Shown piece by piece: positions 42,586-51,799 of a stretch of 64,000 nt of DNA. The first letter of the stretch is position 1. The number at the start of each line of letters is the position of its first letter. Made by a program: the position numbers and the translations under genes. Under the pieces are notes generated by a model. The model was not told the DNA's origin, made no database searches, and saw nothing but the letters and a program-made list of their open reading frames with translations. The stretch spans positions 48,092-112,091 of the forward strand of contig NZ_JACJTO010000010.1 of assembly GCF_014698755.1 (NCBI RefSeq), read 5' to 3'. The stretch is from Aphanizomenon flos-aquae FACHB-1287 (GTDB lineage Bacteria; Cyanobacteriota; Cyanobacteriia; Cyanobacteriales; Nostocaceae).

Positions 42586-45495
42586 GTGACCGAAACTGGA
42601 AAATACAAAGACACCGTCAACTTACCCAAGACTAACTTCGATATGCGGGCAAACGCCATTAAGCGTGAACCGGAAATCCAAAAATTCTGGGCAGAAAACA
42701 ACATTTATTCTCAACTGGCTGAAAACAACCCCGGCGAATTATTTATACTGCACGATGGTCCTCCCTATGCTAACGGTCAATTACATATTGGTCATGCTTT
42801 AAATAAGATTCTCAAAGATATTATTAACCGCTACCAATTGCTAAAAGGTCGTAAGATTCGCTACGTTCCTGGCTGGGATTGTCACGGGTTGCCTATTGAG
42901 TTAAAAGTTCTGCAAAATATGAAACAGGCAGAACGCCAAAATCTCACTCCTTTGCAATTGCGTCAAAAAGCGAAACAGTTCGCACTAAAAACCGTAGATG
43001 AGCAACGAGAAAGTTTTAAACGCTATGGGATTTGGGGTGATTGGGAAAATCCTTATTTAACTCTACAGCCAGAATACGAAGCCGCGCAAATTGGCGTTTT
43101 TGGGGAAATGTTCCTCAAAGGTTATATTTATCGCGGTCTCAAGCCTGTACACTGGAGTCCTAGTTCTAAAACCGCTTTAGCAGAAGCTGAGTTAGAATAT
43201 CCTGAAGGTCACGTTTCTCGCAGCATTTACGCCGCGTTTCCGGTGGTGAAGGTTACAGAACTATTAAAATCAGTTTTAGAGCCGTTCCTGCCTGATTTGG
43301 GCGTGGCTGTGTGGACTACTACCCCCTGGACTATCCCCGGTAATTTGGCTGTGGCTGTAAATGGTGCGTTGGAGTATGCGGTTGTGGAGGTCTCACGCAG
43401 AGACGCAGAGGCACGGAGAGAGTGCAAGTATCTGATTGTGGCGGCTGAGTTGGTTGATAGGTTGGCTGCGGTTTTGGATTGTGAGTTAACGGTAAAAGCC
43501 AAATTTGTCGGCAAGGATTTGGAAGGTACTATTTATCGTCATCCTCTTTTTGACCGTGAAAGTCCGGTTGTGGTTGGTGGTGATTATATCACTACTGAGT
43601 CGGGGACAGGGTTGGTACATACTGCTCCTGGTCATGGTCAAGAAGATTACATCGTTGGTCAGCGTTACGGCTTGCCGATTCTTGCTCCTGTTGATGATAG
43701 TGGTAATTTTACGGATGAAGCTGGTAAGTTTTATGGCTTGAATGTTTTGGGCGAAGGCAATCAAGCGATTATTGACGCTTTGCATGAGGTTGGTTCTCTG
43801 TTGAAGGAGGAAGCATATCCTCACAAGTATCCTTATGACTGGAGAACGAAAAAACCGACGATTTTCCGCGCTACTGAACAATGGTTTGCTTCTGTGTCAG
43901 GATTTAGGGATGAGGCTTTAACGGCTATTTCCTCGGTACGCTGGATTCCTCCCCAAGGTGAAAACCGCATTACGCCTATGGTAGCAGAAAGATCCGATTG
44001 GTGTATTTCTCGTCAACGTTCTTGGGGTGTTCCCATTCCGGTGTTTTATGATGAAGCAACTGGGGAAGTTTTGCTGAATGCAGACACGATTAATCATGTT
44101 CAAGCTATCATCAATACAAGGGGTTCTGATGCTTGGTGGGAGTTGTCTGTAGAGGAGTTATTACCGGAACAATACCGCAATAATGGCAAGACTTACCGCC
44201 GGGGTACTGATACAATGGATGTCTGGTTTGATTCTGGTTCTTCCTGGGCAGCGGTGGCTAAACAAAGACCAGAGTTGTGTTATCCTGTGGATATGTATTT
44301 GGAAGGTTCTGATCAACATCGAGGTTGGTTTCAATCTTCTTTGTTGACTAGTGTAGCGGTTAATGGTATTGCACCTTATAAAACTGTTTTAACTCATGGT
44401 TTCGTTTTGGATGAACATGGACGAAAAATGAGCAAATCTGTGGGAAATGTGGTAGACCCGCAATTAATGATTTTGGGTGGAAAAGACCAGAAAAAAGAAC
44501 CCGCTTATGGCGCTGATGTTTTGCGGTTGTGGGTTTCTTCGGTAGATTATTCTGGTGATGTCCGTTTGGGTGGTAATATCATCAAGCAATTAGCTGATGT
44601 AAGAAATAAAATCCGCAATACGGCGCGGTTTTTATTGGGTAGTTTGCATGATTTTGATCCTCAGAAGGATGCTGTAGCTTTTGAAGATTTACCCGATTTG
44701 GATAAATATATGCTGCATCGCATTCGTGAGGTGTTTAATGAGGTGACGGAAGCTTTTGATAGTTTCCAGTTTTTCCGCTTTTTTCAAACTGTACAGAATT
44801 TCTGTGTTGTAGATTTGTCAAATTTCTATTTAGACATTGCGAAAGATAGATTATATATCAGTTCTGCTGATGCTTTCCGTCGTCGTAGTTGTCAAACAGT
44901 TCTGCAAATTGCTTTGGAAAATTTAGCGAAAGCGATCGCTCCGGTTTTGTGTCATACTGCGGAAGATATCTGGCAATTTATTCCCTATAAAACGGCTCAT
45001 AAATCAGTTTTTCAAGCTGGTTGGATCAAAGTTAATGATGAATGGGATCATCCCGAATTAGCGGAATTTTGGAAAACACTGCGACGCATTCGTAGTGATG
45101 TTAATAAGGTTTTAGAACAAGCGCGGGTAGAAAAACTAATTGGTTCTTCTTTAGAAGCTATTGCTTTAATTTATCTAAGTGATAAAGAATTACGCGCTGC
45201 TATCAAACCTTTAAATGTTTGCGGGAATGGTATTGATGAATTGCGGTATTTGTTCCTCACTTCCAAGGTGCAATTATTAGACACACGAAGGTCATTAAAA
45301 GGATTGAAAACTTTGCGGGTTGAAGGTCAAGATAATTGGGATATTGGGGTAGTCAATGCCGCAGAACAAGAGCATAATGGTAAATTATATCAGAAATGCG
45401 ATCGCTGTTGGAATTATTCTCCCCATGTTGGTGAATCAGCAGAACATCCTTTACTCTGTGAACGGTGTATTCCTGCTTTAGCTGGAGAGTTTTAG
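42586..45495 (+). CDS. ileS: Isoleucyl-tRNA synthetase
   Basis: IleS charges tRNA-Ile and edits valine. The start is taken as GTG 42586 (VTETGKYKDTVNLPKTNFDM), the normal cyanobacterial N-terminus; upstream in-frame sequence is repeat-derived. The 969-residue protein has the HIGH motif PPYANGQLHIGHALN near residue 60, the CP1 editing domain, KMSKSVGN near 613 and a C-terminal zinc knuckle (CDRCWNYS and CERC). Residues 269-281 (SRRDAEARRE) inside the editing domain are encoded by a dispersed CACGCAGAGACGCAGAG repeat inserted in frame. All catalytic motifs are intact. Confidence 0.97.
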   Translation: MTETGKYKDTVNLPKTNFDMRANAIKREPEIQKFWAENNIYSQLAENNPGELFILHDGPPYANGQLHIGHALNKILKDIINRYQLLKGRKIRYVPGWDCHGLPIELKVLQNMKQAERQNLTPLQLRQKAKQFALKTVDEQRESFKRYGIWGDWENPYLTLQPEYEAAQIGVFGEMFLKGYIYRGLKPVHWSPSSKTALAEAELEYPEGHVSRSIYAAFPVVKVTELLKSVLEPFLPDLGVAVWTTTPWTIPGNLAVAVNGALEYAVVEVSRRDAEARRECKYLIVAAELVDRLAAVLDCELTVKAKFVGKDLEGTIYRHPLFDRESPVVVGGDYITTESGTGLVHTAPGHGQEDYIVGQRYGLPILAPVDDSGNFTDEAGKFYGLNVLGEGNQAIIDALHEVGSLLKEEAYPHKYPYDWRTKKPTIFRATEQWFASVSGFRDEALTAISSVRWIPPQGENRITPMVAERSDWCISRQRSWGVPIPVFYDEATGEVLLNADTINHVQAIINTRGSDAWWELSVEELLPEQYRNNGKTYRRGTDTMDVWFDSGSSWAAVAKQRPELCYPVDMYLEGSDQHRGWFQSSLLTSVAVNGIAPYKTVLTHGFVLDEHGRKMSKSVGNVVDPQLMILGGKDQKKEPAYGADVLRLWVSSVDYSGDVRLGGNIIKQLADVRNKIRNTARFLLGSLHDFDPQKDAVAFEDLPDLDKYMLHRIREVFNEVTEAFDSFQFFRFFQTVQNFCVVDLSNFYLDIAKDRLYISSADAFRRRSCQTVLQIALENLAKAIAPVLCHTAEDIWQFIPYKTAHKSVFQAGWIKVNDEWDHPELAEFWKTLRRIRSDVNKVLEQARVEKLIGSSLEAIALIYLSDKELRAAIKPLNVCGNGIDELRYLFLTSKVQLLDTRRSLKGLKTLRVEGQDNWDIGVVNAAEQEHNGKLYQKCDRCWNYSPHVGESAEHPLLCERCIPALAGEF
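43391..43422 (+). repeat. TCTCACGCAGAGACGC repeat in frame in ileS
   Basis: This is the same element as at 46202-46228 and related to 21013-21047. In IleS it is read as VSRRDAEARRE within the CP1 domain. Confidence 0.88.
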
Positions 45496-45504
45496 AACCA
45501 TAAT

Positions 45505-45537
45505 ATCTCCGATTTCTACTAAAAAGAAGTCGGGGAT
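45505..45537 (+). terminator. Hairpin after ileS
   Basis: ATCTCCGATTTCT pairs with AGAAGTCGGGGAT (two G-T pairs) over loop ACTAAAA, starting about 10 bp after the ileS stop. There is no T-run directly after it on the plus strand, so it may act as an mRNA 3' hairpin or be a dispersed repeat like 2725-2749. Confidence 0.5.
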
Positions 45538-45559
45538 CTGAATCATCTTACCATTTTTA

Positions 45560-46171
45560 ATGATCATGAACACACAATTATCTGTAGATTTAGAAATATT
45601 ACCAATGGTATTACAAATGCTACCAAATATGATCATGCCAGATGATCAGTTTTTTGATTTCTGTCAGTTAAACCGTGATTTGAGAATTGAACGTAACCAC
45701 CTTGGAGATTTATTGATTATGTCTCCTACAGATTCAGAAACAGGTCAACGCAATTTTAACTTAATTGGCCAATTAGGTATTTGGATAAAGCAAGATGGTA
45801 CAGGAGTAGGATTTGGTTCTAGTGGTGGTTTTACCCTACCTAATGGTGCAGTCCGTTCTCCCGACGCAGCATGGATAAAACGCACAAAATGGGAAATAAT
45901 ACCCGCAGAGAAAAGAAAGAAATTCGCGCCTATTTGTCCCGAATTTGTAGTAGAATTGCGTTCAGAAAATGATAGTTTATCTACATTAAAGGAAAAAATG
46001 CAAGAATATATAGACAATGGCACACAATTAGCTTGGTTAATTGATAGAAAACAACGCCAAGTATTTATTTATCGTCCTAATTGTGCAGTTCAAGAATTAG
46101 ATAATCCTCAAACATTAACTGGTGAGGATATTTTGCCAGGATTTGTGTTAGATTTAAGTGAGATTTGGTGA
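45560..46171 (+). CDS. Uma2 family endonuclease-like protein (DUF820)
   Basis: This 203-residue protein is a standard DUF820/Uma2 member with PD-(D/E)XK fold: IERNHLGDLLIMSPTDSETG, then RSPDAAWIKRTKWE, FAPICPEFVVELRSENDSLS (core Glu) and AWLIDRKQRQVFIYRP. It lacks the coiled-coil tail of the copy at 33276. The start may be ATG 45560 or 45566. Family function is unsettled. It stands alone between ileS and ppsA and is followed by a CACGCAGAGCCGCAGAG repeat. Confidence 0.9.
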   Translation: MIMNTQLSVDLEILPMVLQMLPNMIMPDDQFFDFCQLNRDLRIERNHLGDLLIMSPTDSETGQRNFNLIGQLGIWIKQDGTGVGFGSSGGFTLPNGAVRSPDAAWIKRTKWEIIPAEKRKKFAPICPEFVVELRSENDSLSTLKEKMQEYIDNGTQLAWLIDRKQRQVFIYRPNCAVQELDNPQTLTGEDILPGFVLDLSEIW

Positions 46172-46407
46172 TAAATAAATTAAATAAAAGTATGAATTTG
46201 TCTCACGCAGAGCCGCAGAGATAACAGAGTAGGATTAATTTATACTTAGGTCACGTGCAAGCTCTATATATATTACGTATTATTTCGCCATATTATTCTC
46301 AAGTCGAATTATAGTCTAGAATACAAATATATCAGCAACATCCTCAAAGATATACATTTAAATTCGGTTCTGAATTAAATAACATTATATTTAAGGAATT
46401 TCAGAAT

Positions 46408-49400
46408 ATGCTGCAAATTGGACACAACCAAGAACATAGCCAAATTAATCAAGAAGCTTTAGTATTACCCTTTAATTCCGTGGGAATTGCAGATATTCCC
46501 TTGGTAGGTGGTAAAAACGCTTCTTTAGGGGAAATGATTCAACAATTAAGTTCCAAAGGGGTGAAAGTTCCTCATGGTTTTGCGACAACTGCTTATGCTT
46601 ATAGATACTTTATTACTGCGGCTGGTTTAGAGGTAAAATTAAGAAAGATTTTTGCAGATTTAGATGTGGAAAATATGGATAATCTGCGGGAATGTGGAAA
46701 AAAAGCCAGATCATTAATGTTAGAAACTCCATTTCCGCTAGAATTGCAAGAAGCGATCATTAAATCCTATCAAAGTTTATGTCAAGAATACGGTATTAAT
46801 ATTGATGTGGCTGTGCGTTCTAGTGCCACGGCCGAAGATTTACCAGATGCTAGTTTTGCGGGACAACAAGAAACTTATTTGAATGTTCATGGCATTAAAA
46901 GCTTGTTAGAATCTTGCCATAAATGCTTTGCTTCTATCTTCACAGACAGGGCAATTTCCTACAGACAAATTAAAGGTTTTGATCATTTTGAAGTAGCTTT
47001 GTCTGTGGGTGTCCAAAAAATGGTACGTTCTGATTTAGCATCTTCTGGAGTCATGTTTTCTATAGACACCGAAACAGGTTTTAAAAATGCCGCTTTAATT
47101 ACCGCTGCTTATGGTTTGGGTGAAACTATTGTCCAAGGTGCTGTTAATCCCGATGAGTATTTAGTATTTAAACCAACTTTAAAACAAGGATATAAACCCA
47201 TTCTCCAAAAACGTTTGGGAACAAAAGAAATTAAAATGATTTATGATCTAGGTGGATCAAAATTAACTAAAAATATCTCCGTTTCTCAACTTGAACGTCA
47301 TCAATTTGCTCTAAATGATCAAGAAATATTACAACTAGCTGAATGGACTTGTATCATTGAAGATCATTATTCCCAAATTCGAGGAATAACCACACCAATG
47401 GATATTGAATGGGCAAAAGATGGGATAACAGGTGAATTATTCATCGTCCAAGCTAGACCAGAAACCGTTCAATCTCAAAAATCAAAAACCGTTCTCAAAA
47501 CTTATCAACTCAAGGAAAAAAGTCAAGTTTTATTAACAGGTCGAAGTGTGGGGGAAATGATCGGTCAAGGTCAAGCTAGAGTAATTCTAGATGTATCACA
47601 AATTAATCTCTTTCAAGCTGGAGAAGTGCTAGTTACCAATCGCACAGACCCCGACTGGGAGCCGATTATGAAAAAAGCCAGCGCTATTGTCACTAACTCT
47701 GGGGGACGGACTTGTTTTGATGGAGAGACAAAAATTCTCACCAATCAAGGTTTTATGACCATTCAGCAGATTTATGAACAAGGATATCAAGGATTATCAA
47801 CTTTAGCCCTCAACACCAAAACCCATCAAATGGAATGGAAACCCATTGAAGATGCCATGAAACGAACATCTAAAACAATTGGTGTGAGTGTATCTCAAAC
47901 TGGGAAAGTCACAGATAATATCCTGCGATTAACTCCTGATCATAAAATGGTCAACCTTCGGAATGGTGAATATACCAAAACTGAGATTCAAGAAATGTTA
48001 GATACTCAGGAAATGGTGCTTGTATCTCAGAATATTCCCACATTGGGTGACAACAAAAATCAAGAAGCTGATTTAGCTTATCTGATTGGGGGAATCATCA
48101 CAGACGGTTCAATTTACACTAGTCGAACTCGTGGGGAAGTCCAGTTTATTCAAAAATGTTTACCAGAAAAACAAGCATTCATAGTTACTATGAATGACAA
48201 AATGAATACTGTTTATGGTAAATCTTTTACTCCTTGTGAGAAACCAGTATCTTCAGGTTACGTCCGAGGAAAACAGGTAAAAGGACAAGCTACAGCTTAT
48301 CGTGTTTATTCTAAAGCTATAGCTTACGACTTAAAACAAAAAGAACAACAGATTACCCAAATTCTCCTAGAAAACACTTCAGAAGTTTCTTATCACTTTT
48401 TAGGGGGTGTAATTGATGGTGATGGTTTCTATGCTAATAATCGCATTAACATCTATATCTCTGAAGAAAACTTACTACAAGCTGTCATTATTGCTTGTTT
48501 AAAAATTAATATTGTTCCTCAAGTTACCATAAATCGTCATATCTACAATGTCCAAATTGTAGAAAAATTAGAGCAAATTTTAGAATATACCCAACGAGTC
48601 AAGGGAGAAGTTACTCCAAGAACTATTCAAACCCGTTTCTTTGCTACTAATCAACTATTTGATGACAATGTAACAGGAGAAATCAAACTTAGAAAAGATA
48701 AAAATCTCCTAATTTCTGATAAACAACTCCGTGAAATAGGTCAATTTGAACAACTTCTGCAAGGTGATATTCGGATGCAACGAGTTGTTAAAGTTGTAGA
48801 TGAAGTAGACGCTGAAGTTTATAATATTACTGTTGCGAATCATCATAATTATCTAGTTTTCACGGATAAATATACTCCTGTAGTTGTTTGTAACTGTCAT
48901 GCAGCAATTATTGCTAGAGAAATGGGCATTCCTGCTATCGTTGGTTGTGGAAATGCGACCACAATTTTAGAAACTGAACAAGAGATTACTGTTAGTTGTG
49001 CAGAAGGGGAAACAGGTCAAGTTTATTCAGGTTTATTAAAGTTTGAAATTCAAGAATTAACTTTAGATAACTTGCCCCGAACTCGGACTAAAATTATGAT
49101 GAATGTAGGTAATCCTGAAGAAGCCCTGGGTTTAACTGCAATTCCTAATGATGGTGTTGGTTTAGCAAGAATGGAATTTATTATTGCTAACCATATTAAA
49201 GCCCACCCTTTAGCATTATTACATTTTGACAAATTAGAAGACGAACTTGCCAAATATAAAATTAGCGAATTAACTGCACAATATGAAAACAAAGCCGAAT
49301 TTTTTATTACTAAATTAGCCCAAGGTATCGGCACAATTGCGGCTGCATTTTATCCTAAACCTGTAATTGTGAGATTGTCTGATTTCAAAAGTAATGAATA

Positions 49401-50025
49401 TGCTAATCTTTTAGGAGGTAGACAATTTGAACCCAAAGAAGAAAATCCGATGATTGGTTGGCGTGGTGCTTCTCGTTATTATGATCCGCGTTATTGTGAA
49501 GGTTTTGCTTTAGAGTGTGAGGCTATGAAACGGGTCAGAAATGAAATGGGTTTAACCAATATGATTTTGATGATTCCCTTTTGTCGTACCCCCGAAGAAG
49601 GAAAACGAGTATTAGCAGAAATGGCAAAAAATGGTTTAGTTAAAGGTGAAAATGGCTTAGAAGTTTATGTAATGTGTGAATTACCCAGTAACGTTTTATT
49701 AGCTGATGAATTTAGCCAAATTTTTGACGGTTTCTCTATTGGTTCTAATGATTTAACACAATTAACATTAGGATTAGATCGAGATTCTGAATTGGTAGCA
49801 CATTTATTTGATGAACGCAATGAAGCTGTAAAACGAATAATTGCTAAAGCCATAACTACATTTAAACAAAATGGCCGCAAAATTGGTATTTGTGGACAAG
49901 CACCCAGCGATTATCCAGAATTTGCTCGTTTCCTCGTTCAACAAGGTATAGATTCTATTAGTCTAAATCCTGATTCTGTTATTAAGACCATGTTAGAAAT
50001 TGCGAAAGCAGAAAGAGGGGAATAG
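46408..50025 (+). CDS. ppsA: Phosphoenolpyruvate synthase precursor containing an intein
   Basis: PpsA converts pyruvate and ATP to PEP, AMP and phosphate in gluconeogenesis. Residues 1-435 carry the ATP-grasp part (VGGKNASLGEMIQ, RSSATAEDLPDASFAGQQET) and reach NSGGRT; residues 830-1205 resume with CHAAIIAREMGIPAIVGCGN and the TIM-barrel pyruvate domain (GWRGASRYYDP, GSNDLTQLTLG). The catalytic His is in TCHAAI. Residues 436-829 are an intein that must splice for activity. Without it the enzyme is 811 residues, the normal size. The stop lies in a GGGAATAGGG repeat array. Identification is secure. Confidence 0.96.
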   Translation: MLQIGHNQEHSQINQEALVLPFNSVGIADIPLVGGKNASLGEMIQQLSSKGVKVPHGFATTAYAYRYFITAAGLEVKLRKIFADLDVENMDNLRECGKKARSLMLETPFPLELQEAIIKSYQSLCQEYGINIDVAVRSSATAEDLPDASFAGQQETYLNVHGIKSLLESCHKCFASIFTDRAISYRQIKGFDHFEVALSVGVQKMVRSDLASSGVMFSIDTETGFKNAALITAAYGLGETIVQGAVNPDEYLVFKPTLKQGYKPILQKRLGTKEIKMIYDLGGSKLTKNISVSQLERHQFALNDQEILQLAEWTCIIEDHYSQIRGITTPMDIEWAKDGITGELFIVQARPETVQSQKSKTVLKTYQLKEKSQVLLTGRSVGEMIGQGQARVILDVSQINLFQAGEVLVTNRTDPDWEPIMKKASAIVTNSGGRTCFDGETKILTNQGFMTIQQIYEQGYQGLSTLALNTKTHQMEWKPIEDAMKRTSKTIGVSVSQTGKVTDNILRLTPDHKMVNLRNGEYTKTEIQEMLDTQEMVLVSQNIPTLGDNKNQEADLAYLIGGIITDGSIYTSRTRGEVQFIQKCLPEKQAFIVTMNDKMNTVYGKSFTPCEKPVSSGYVRGKQVKGQATAYRVYSKAIAYDLKQKEQQITQILLENTSEVSYHFLGGVIDGDGFYANNRINIYISEENLLQAVIIACLKINIVPQVTINRHIYNVQIVEKLEQILEYTQRVKGEVTPRTIQTRFFATNQLFDDNVTGEIKLRKDKNLLISDKQLREIGQFEQLLQGDIRMQRVVKVVDEVDAEVYNITVANHHNYLVFTDKYTPVVVCNCHAAIIAREMGIPAIVGCGNATTILETEQEITVSCAEGETGQVYSGLLKFEIQELTLDNLPRTRTKIMMNVGNPEEALGLTAIPNDGVGLARMEFIIANHIKAHPLALLHFDKLEDELAKYKISELTAQYENKAEFFITKLAQGIGTIAAAFYPKPVIVRLSDFKSNEYANLLGGRQFEPKEENPMIGWRGASRYYDPRYCEGFALECEAMKRVRNEMGLTNMILMIPFCRTPEEGKRVLAEMAKNGLVKGENGLEVYVMCELPSNVLLADEFSQIFDGFSIGSNDLTQLTLGLDRDSELVAHLFDERNEAVKRIIAKAITTFKQNGRKIGICGQAPSDYPEFARFLVQQGIDSISLNPDSVIKTMLEIAKAERGE
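47713..48894 (+). other. Intein with LAGLIDADG-type homing endonuclease in ppsA
   Basis: The 394-residue insert starts at Cys (CFDGETKILTNQGFMTI, block A), has block B with LRLTPDHKMV (TxxH), two dodecapeptides LAYLIGGIITDGS and FLGGVIDGDGF of a LAGLIDADG endonuclease, and ends with block F/G VYNITVANHHNYLVF and PVVVCN before Cys+1. Removing it restores GGRT joined to CHAAI exactly. The residue before the terminal Asn is Cys, where most inteins have His. It is read straight through in frame, with no stop or frameshift. Confidence 0.95.
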
Positions 50026-50115
50026 GGAATTGGTAATAGGGAATTGGTAATTGGTAATTGGTAATTGGTAATAGTTTAAAACTGACAACTGACAACTGAC
50101 AACTAACCACTGACA
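50014..50115. repeat. AATTGGT and ACAACTG repeat arrays after ppsA
   Basis: GGGAATAGGG supplies the ppsA stop and is followed by four GGTAATT units, then several ACTGACA units and ACCACTGACAAC. No gene lies here; rpsN begins at 50255. Confidence 0.92.
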
Positions 50116-50254
50116 ACGGATTGTTAATTTTTGCTGTGATACTTGCGTAAGTGATCACAGCAAAAGGTGAAAAGGATTCAGATTTTATTTCTCGACAAAT
50201 TACTAAAAAAGGTGTACAATTGGGAGTGCTGTCTTTTATTAGATTAGGGAATTC

Positions 50255-50557
50255 ATGGCCAAGAAGAGTATGATTGAGCGCGAGAAAAAACGCGCCAAAA
50301 TGGTAGCTAAGTATGCTGAAAAGCGGGAAGCACTATTAGAAGAGTTTAGAACCGCAGAATCTCCATTGTTGAAACTAGAAGTTCATCGTAAAATTCAACA
50401 ATTACCCCGTAACAGTGCTCCTACTCGTAAGCACAACCGTTGCTGGTTAACTGGTCGTCCTAGAGGTGTGTACCGTGATTTCGGTTTATCTCGGAACGTA
50501 CTCCGGGAATGGGCTCATGAGGGTCTTTTACCTGGCGTTGTTAAGTCTAGTTGGTAG
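50255..50557 (+). CDS. rpsN: 30S ribosomal protein S14
   Basis: S14 binds the head of the 30S subunit near the decoding region. The 100-residue protein ([20 protein letters not shown]) has the C-terminal [21 protein letters not shown] signature. It is the longer, zinc-free type: the CxxC pairs of the zinc form are absent. The final residues SSW and the stop (TGG TAG) fall in a TTGGTAG repeat. It is monocistronic in this organism, away from the ribosomal-protein operon, as is usual in cyanobacteria. Confidence 0.98.
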   Translation: MAKKSMIEREKKRAKMVAKYAEKREALLEEFRTAESPLLKLEVHRKIQQLPRNSAPTRKHNRCWLTGRPRGVYRDFGLSRNVLREWAHEGLLPGVVKSSW

Positions 50558-50605
50558 TTGGTAGTTAGTGGTCAGTGGTCAGTGGTCAGTGGTCAGTTGT
50601 TAGTA
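50552..50605. repeat. GGTAGTT/GGTCAGT array after rpsN
   Basis: TTGGTAGTTGGTAGTTAGTG begins within the last codons of rpsN and gives its stop, followed by four GGTCAGT units. Confidence 0.92.
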
Positions 50606-50655
50606 GTAAGTCGCTATAAACCAATGAGCAATAACCAATGACCAATACTAAAATA

Positions 50656-50985
50656 CTATTGTCCACAACAATGATCAATTCCCAGGCTATCTAAGAGTAG
50701 ATCGCTAACGGCGTTGGCGATCGCAAACTCTCCAAAAAAGCTTTTAGAAAAATCAAATGACTCCATCTCTGTGACAATGGCAATTACCAGAGAACCTAAA
50801 TCGTTTTCTCCCTCCATGCGTTGTCTGACAAAAATCTGTGAAGCCCGCTGGGCTATATTTTGATTAATTACTTCAGGAATAAACTCTTCATCAAGCCAGC
50901 TTAACAAGTTTTGTTGTAACCATTCCCCCTCTTGCTGGGGATTTTGCGAAGGTGGTAGGGTAATAGGTGGAATTGCTTGAGTCAT
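50656..50985 (-). CDS. Conserved-looking hypothetical protein
   Basis: From ATG 50985 the 109-residue protein opens MTQAIPPITLPPSQNPQQEG; an upstream in-frame Met at 51081 lies within the aat leader and is rejected. It continues LQQNLLSWLDEEFIPEVI and ends SLGIDHCCGQ. The proline-rich start, helical body and C-terminal Cys pair are noticeable, but I cannot name a family. It is divergent from aat, whose start is 48 bp away, so the two share a promoter region. Confidence 0.65.
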   Translation of the reverse strand: MTQAIPPITLPPSQNPQQEGEWLQQNLLSWLDEEFIPEVINQNIAQRASQIFVRQRMEGENDLGSLVIAIVTEMESFDFSKSFFGEFAIANAVSDLLLDSLGIDHCCGQ

Positions 50986-51033
50986 CTGTGTATATTTTAT
51001 ATAGAATTTGTTTGTCAGGGTCAAAAAAAGACA

Positions 51034-51615
51034 ATGGAAATGGAATATGATATTGGTGCTATTATTCGGGGTTATACCCAAGGTTATTTTCTCATGTCTG
51101 ATGAAAGTAATAACCTGGGATGGTATGGAAGCAAGGAACGGACTCTAATCCCCTTGGATGACCGTTTTCGTTATCCTAAGTCATTACAGCGATTTCTCAA
51201 CCAAGAACGCTTCACAGTCGCTGTTAACCGTGACTTTTTGGGTGTAGTTGCTGGATGTGCTAACCGTGACATAACTTGGATTTCTCCAGAATTAGAAAAA
51301 ATTTATTGGTTACTTTATGAAAATGGTTACGCTTATAGTTTTGAAACTTGGTTAGGTGATGAATTAGCTGGGGGAATTTTAGGAATTGTCATTGGAGGTG
51401 CTTTTATTGGTGAATCTATGTTTTTCAATATTTCTGAAGGTTCTAAGGTCGCAATGGTGAAATTAGTAGAAAGATTGCGTCAACGGAAATTTATATTATT
51501 TGACGCGCAAATGATGAATCCTCATTTAGCCAGATTTGGCGCTTATCATGTTAGTAGTGAAGAATATGAAGTTTTACTCAAACAAGCCTTATTAACTTCT
51601 TGTACCCTAATTTAA
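51034..51615 (+). CDS. aat: Leucyl/phenylalanyl-tRNA-protein transferase
   Basis: Aat adds Leu or Phe from aminoacyl-tRNA to proteins with N-terminal Arg or Lys, making N-degrons for ClpS. The start MEMEYDIGAIIRGYTQGYFL at 51034 is chosen; an earlier in-frame ATG at 50977 would overlap the divergent gene. The 193-residue protein shows GWYGSKERTLIPL, GGAFIGESMFF (GESMF motif) and LFDAQMMNPHLARFGA, all family signatures. Together with clpS at 6264 the window encodes two steps of the N-degron route. Confidence 0.95.
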   Translation: MEMEYDIGAIIRGYTQGYFLMSDESNNLGWYGSKERTLIPLDDRFRYPKSLQRFLNQERFTVAVNRDFLGVVAGCANRDITWISPELEKIYWLLYENGYAYSFETWLGDELAGGILGIVIGGAFIGESMFFNISEGSKVAMVKLVERLRQRKFILFDAQMMNPHLARFGAYHVSSEEYEVLLKQALLTSCTLI

Positions 51616-51711
51616 GGCAATAGGTAATAGGTAATTGGTAAAACCTACACACAAAGAGACTTTCAACTCTCTTATCTATTAGCGACTGTACGAACAGCAA
51701 ATAAACTACAA

Positions 51712-51776
51712 CCTAAGAAAATACAGATATTAATCATAAAACTCTTGTGGGGCGGGCATCTTGCCCAAGCGGAATT
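51712..51776. repeat. Dispersed repeat with GGGCGGGCATCTTGCCC palindrome
   Basis: ACAGATATTAATCATAAAAC, then CTCTTGTGGGGCGGGCATCT and TGCCC match 53482-53525 (CAGATATTAATAATC, CTCTTGTGGTGCGGGCATCT). The core is palindromic (GGGC and GCCC around ATCTT-type loop). Confidence 0.82.
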
Positions 51777-51799
51777 ACTGTAAAACTCTTGCCTGTTTC

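Noticed and set aside
50014..50115. Possible CRISPR array after ppsA
   Set aside because: The units are 7-bp direct repeats without spacers, typical of cyanobacterial STRRs.
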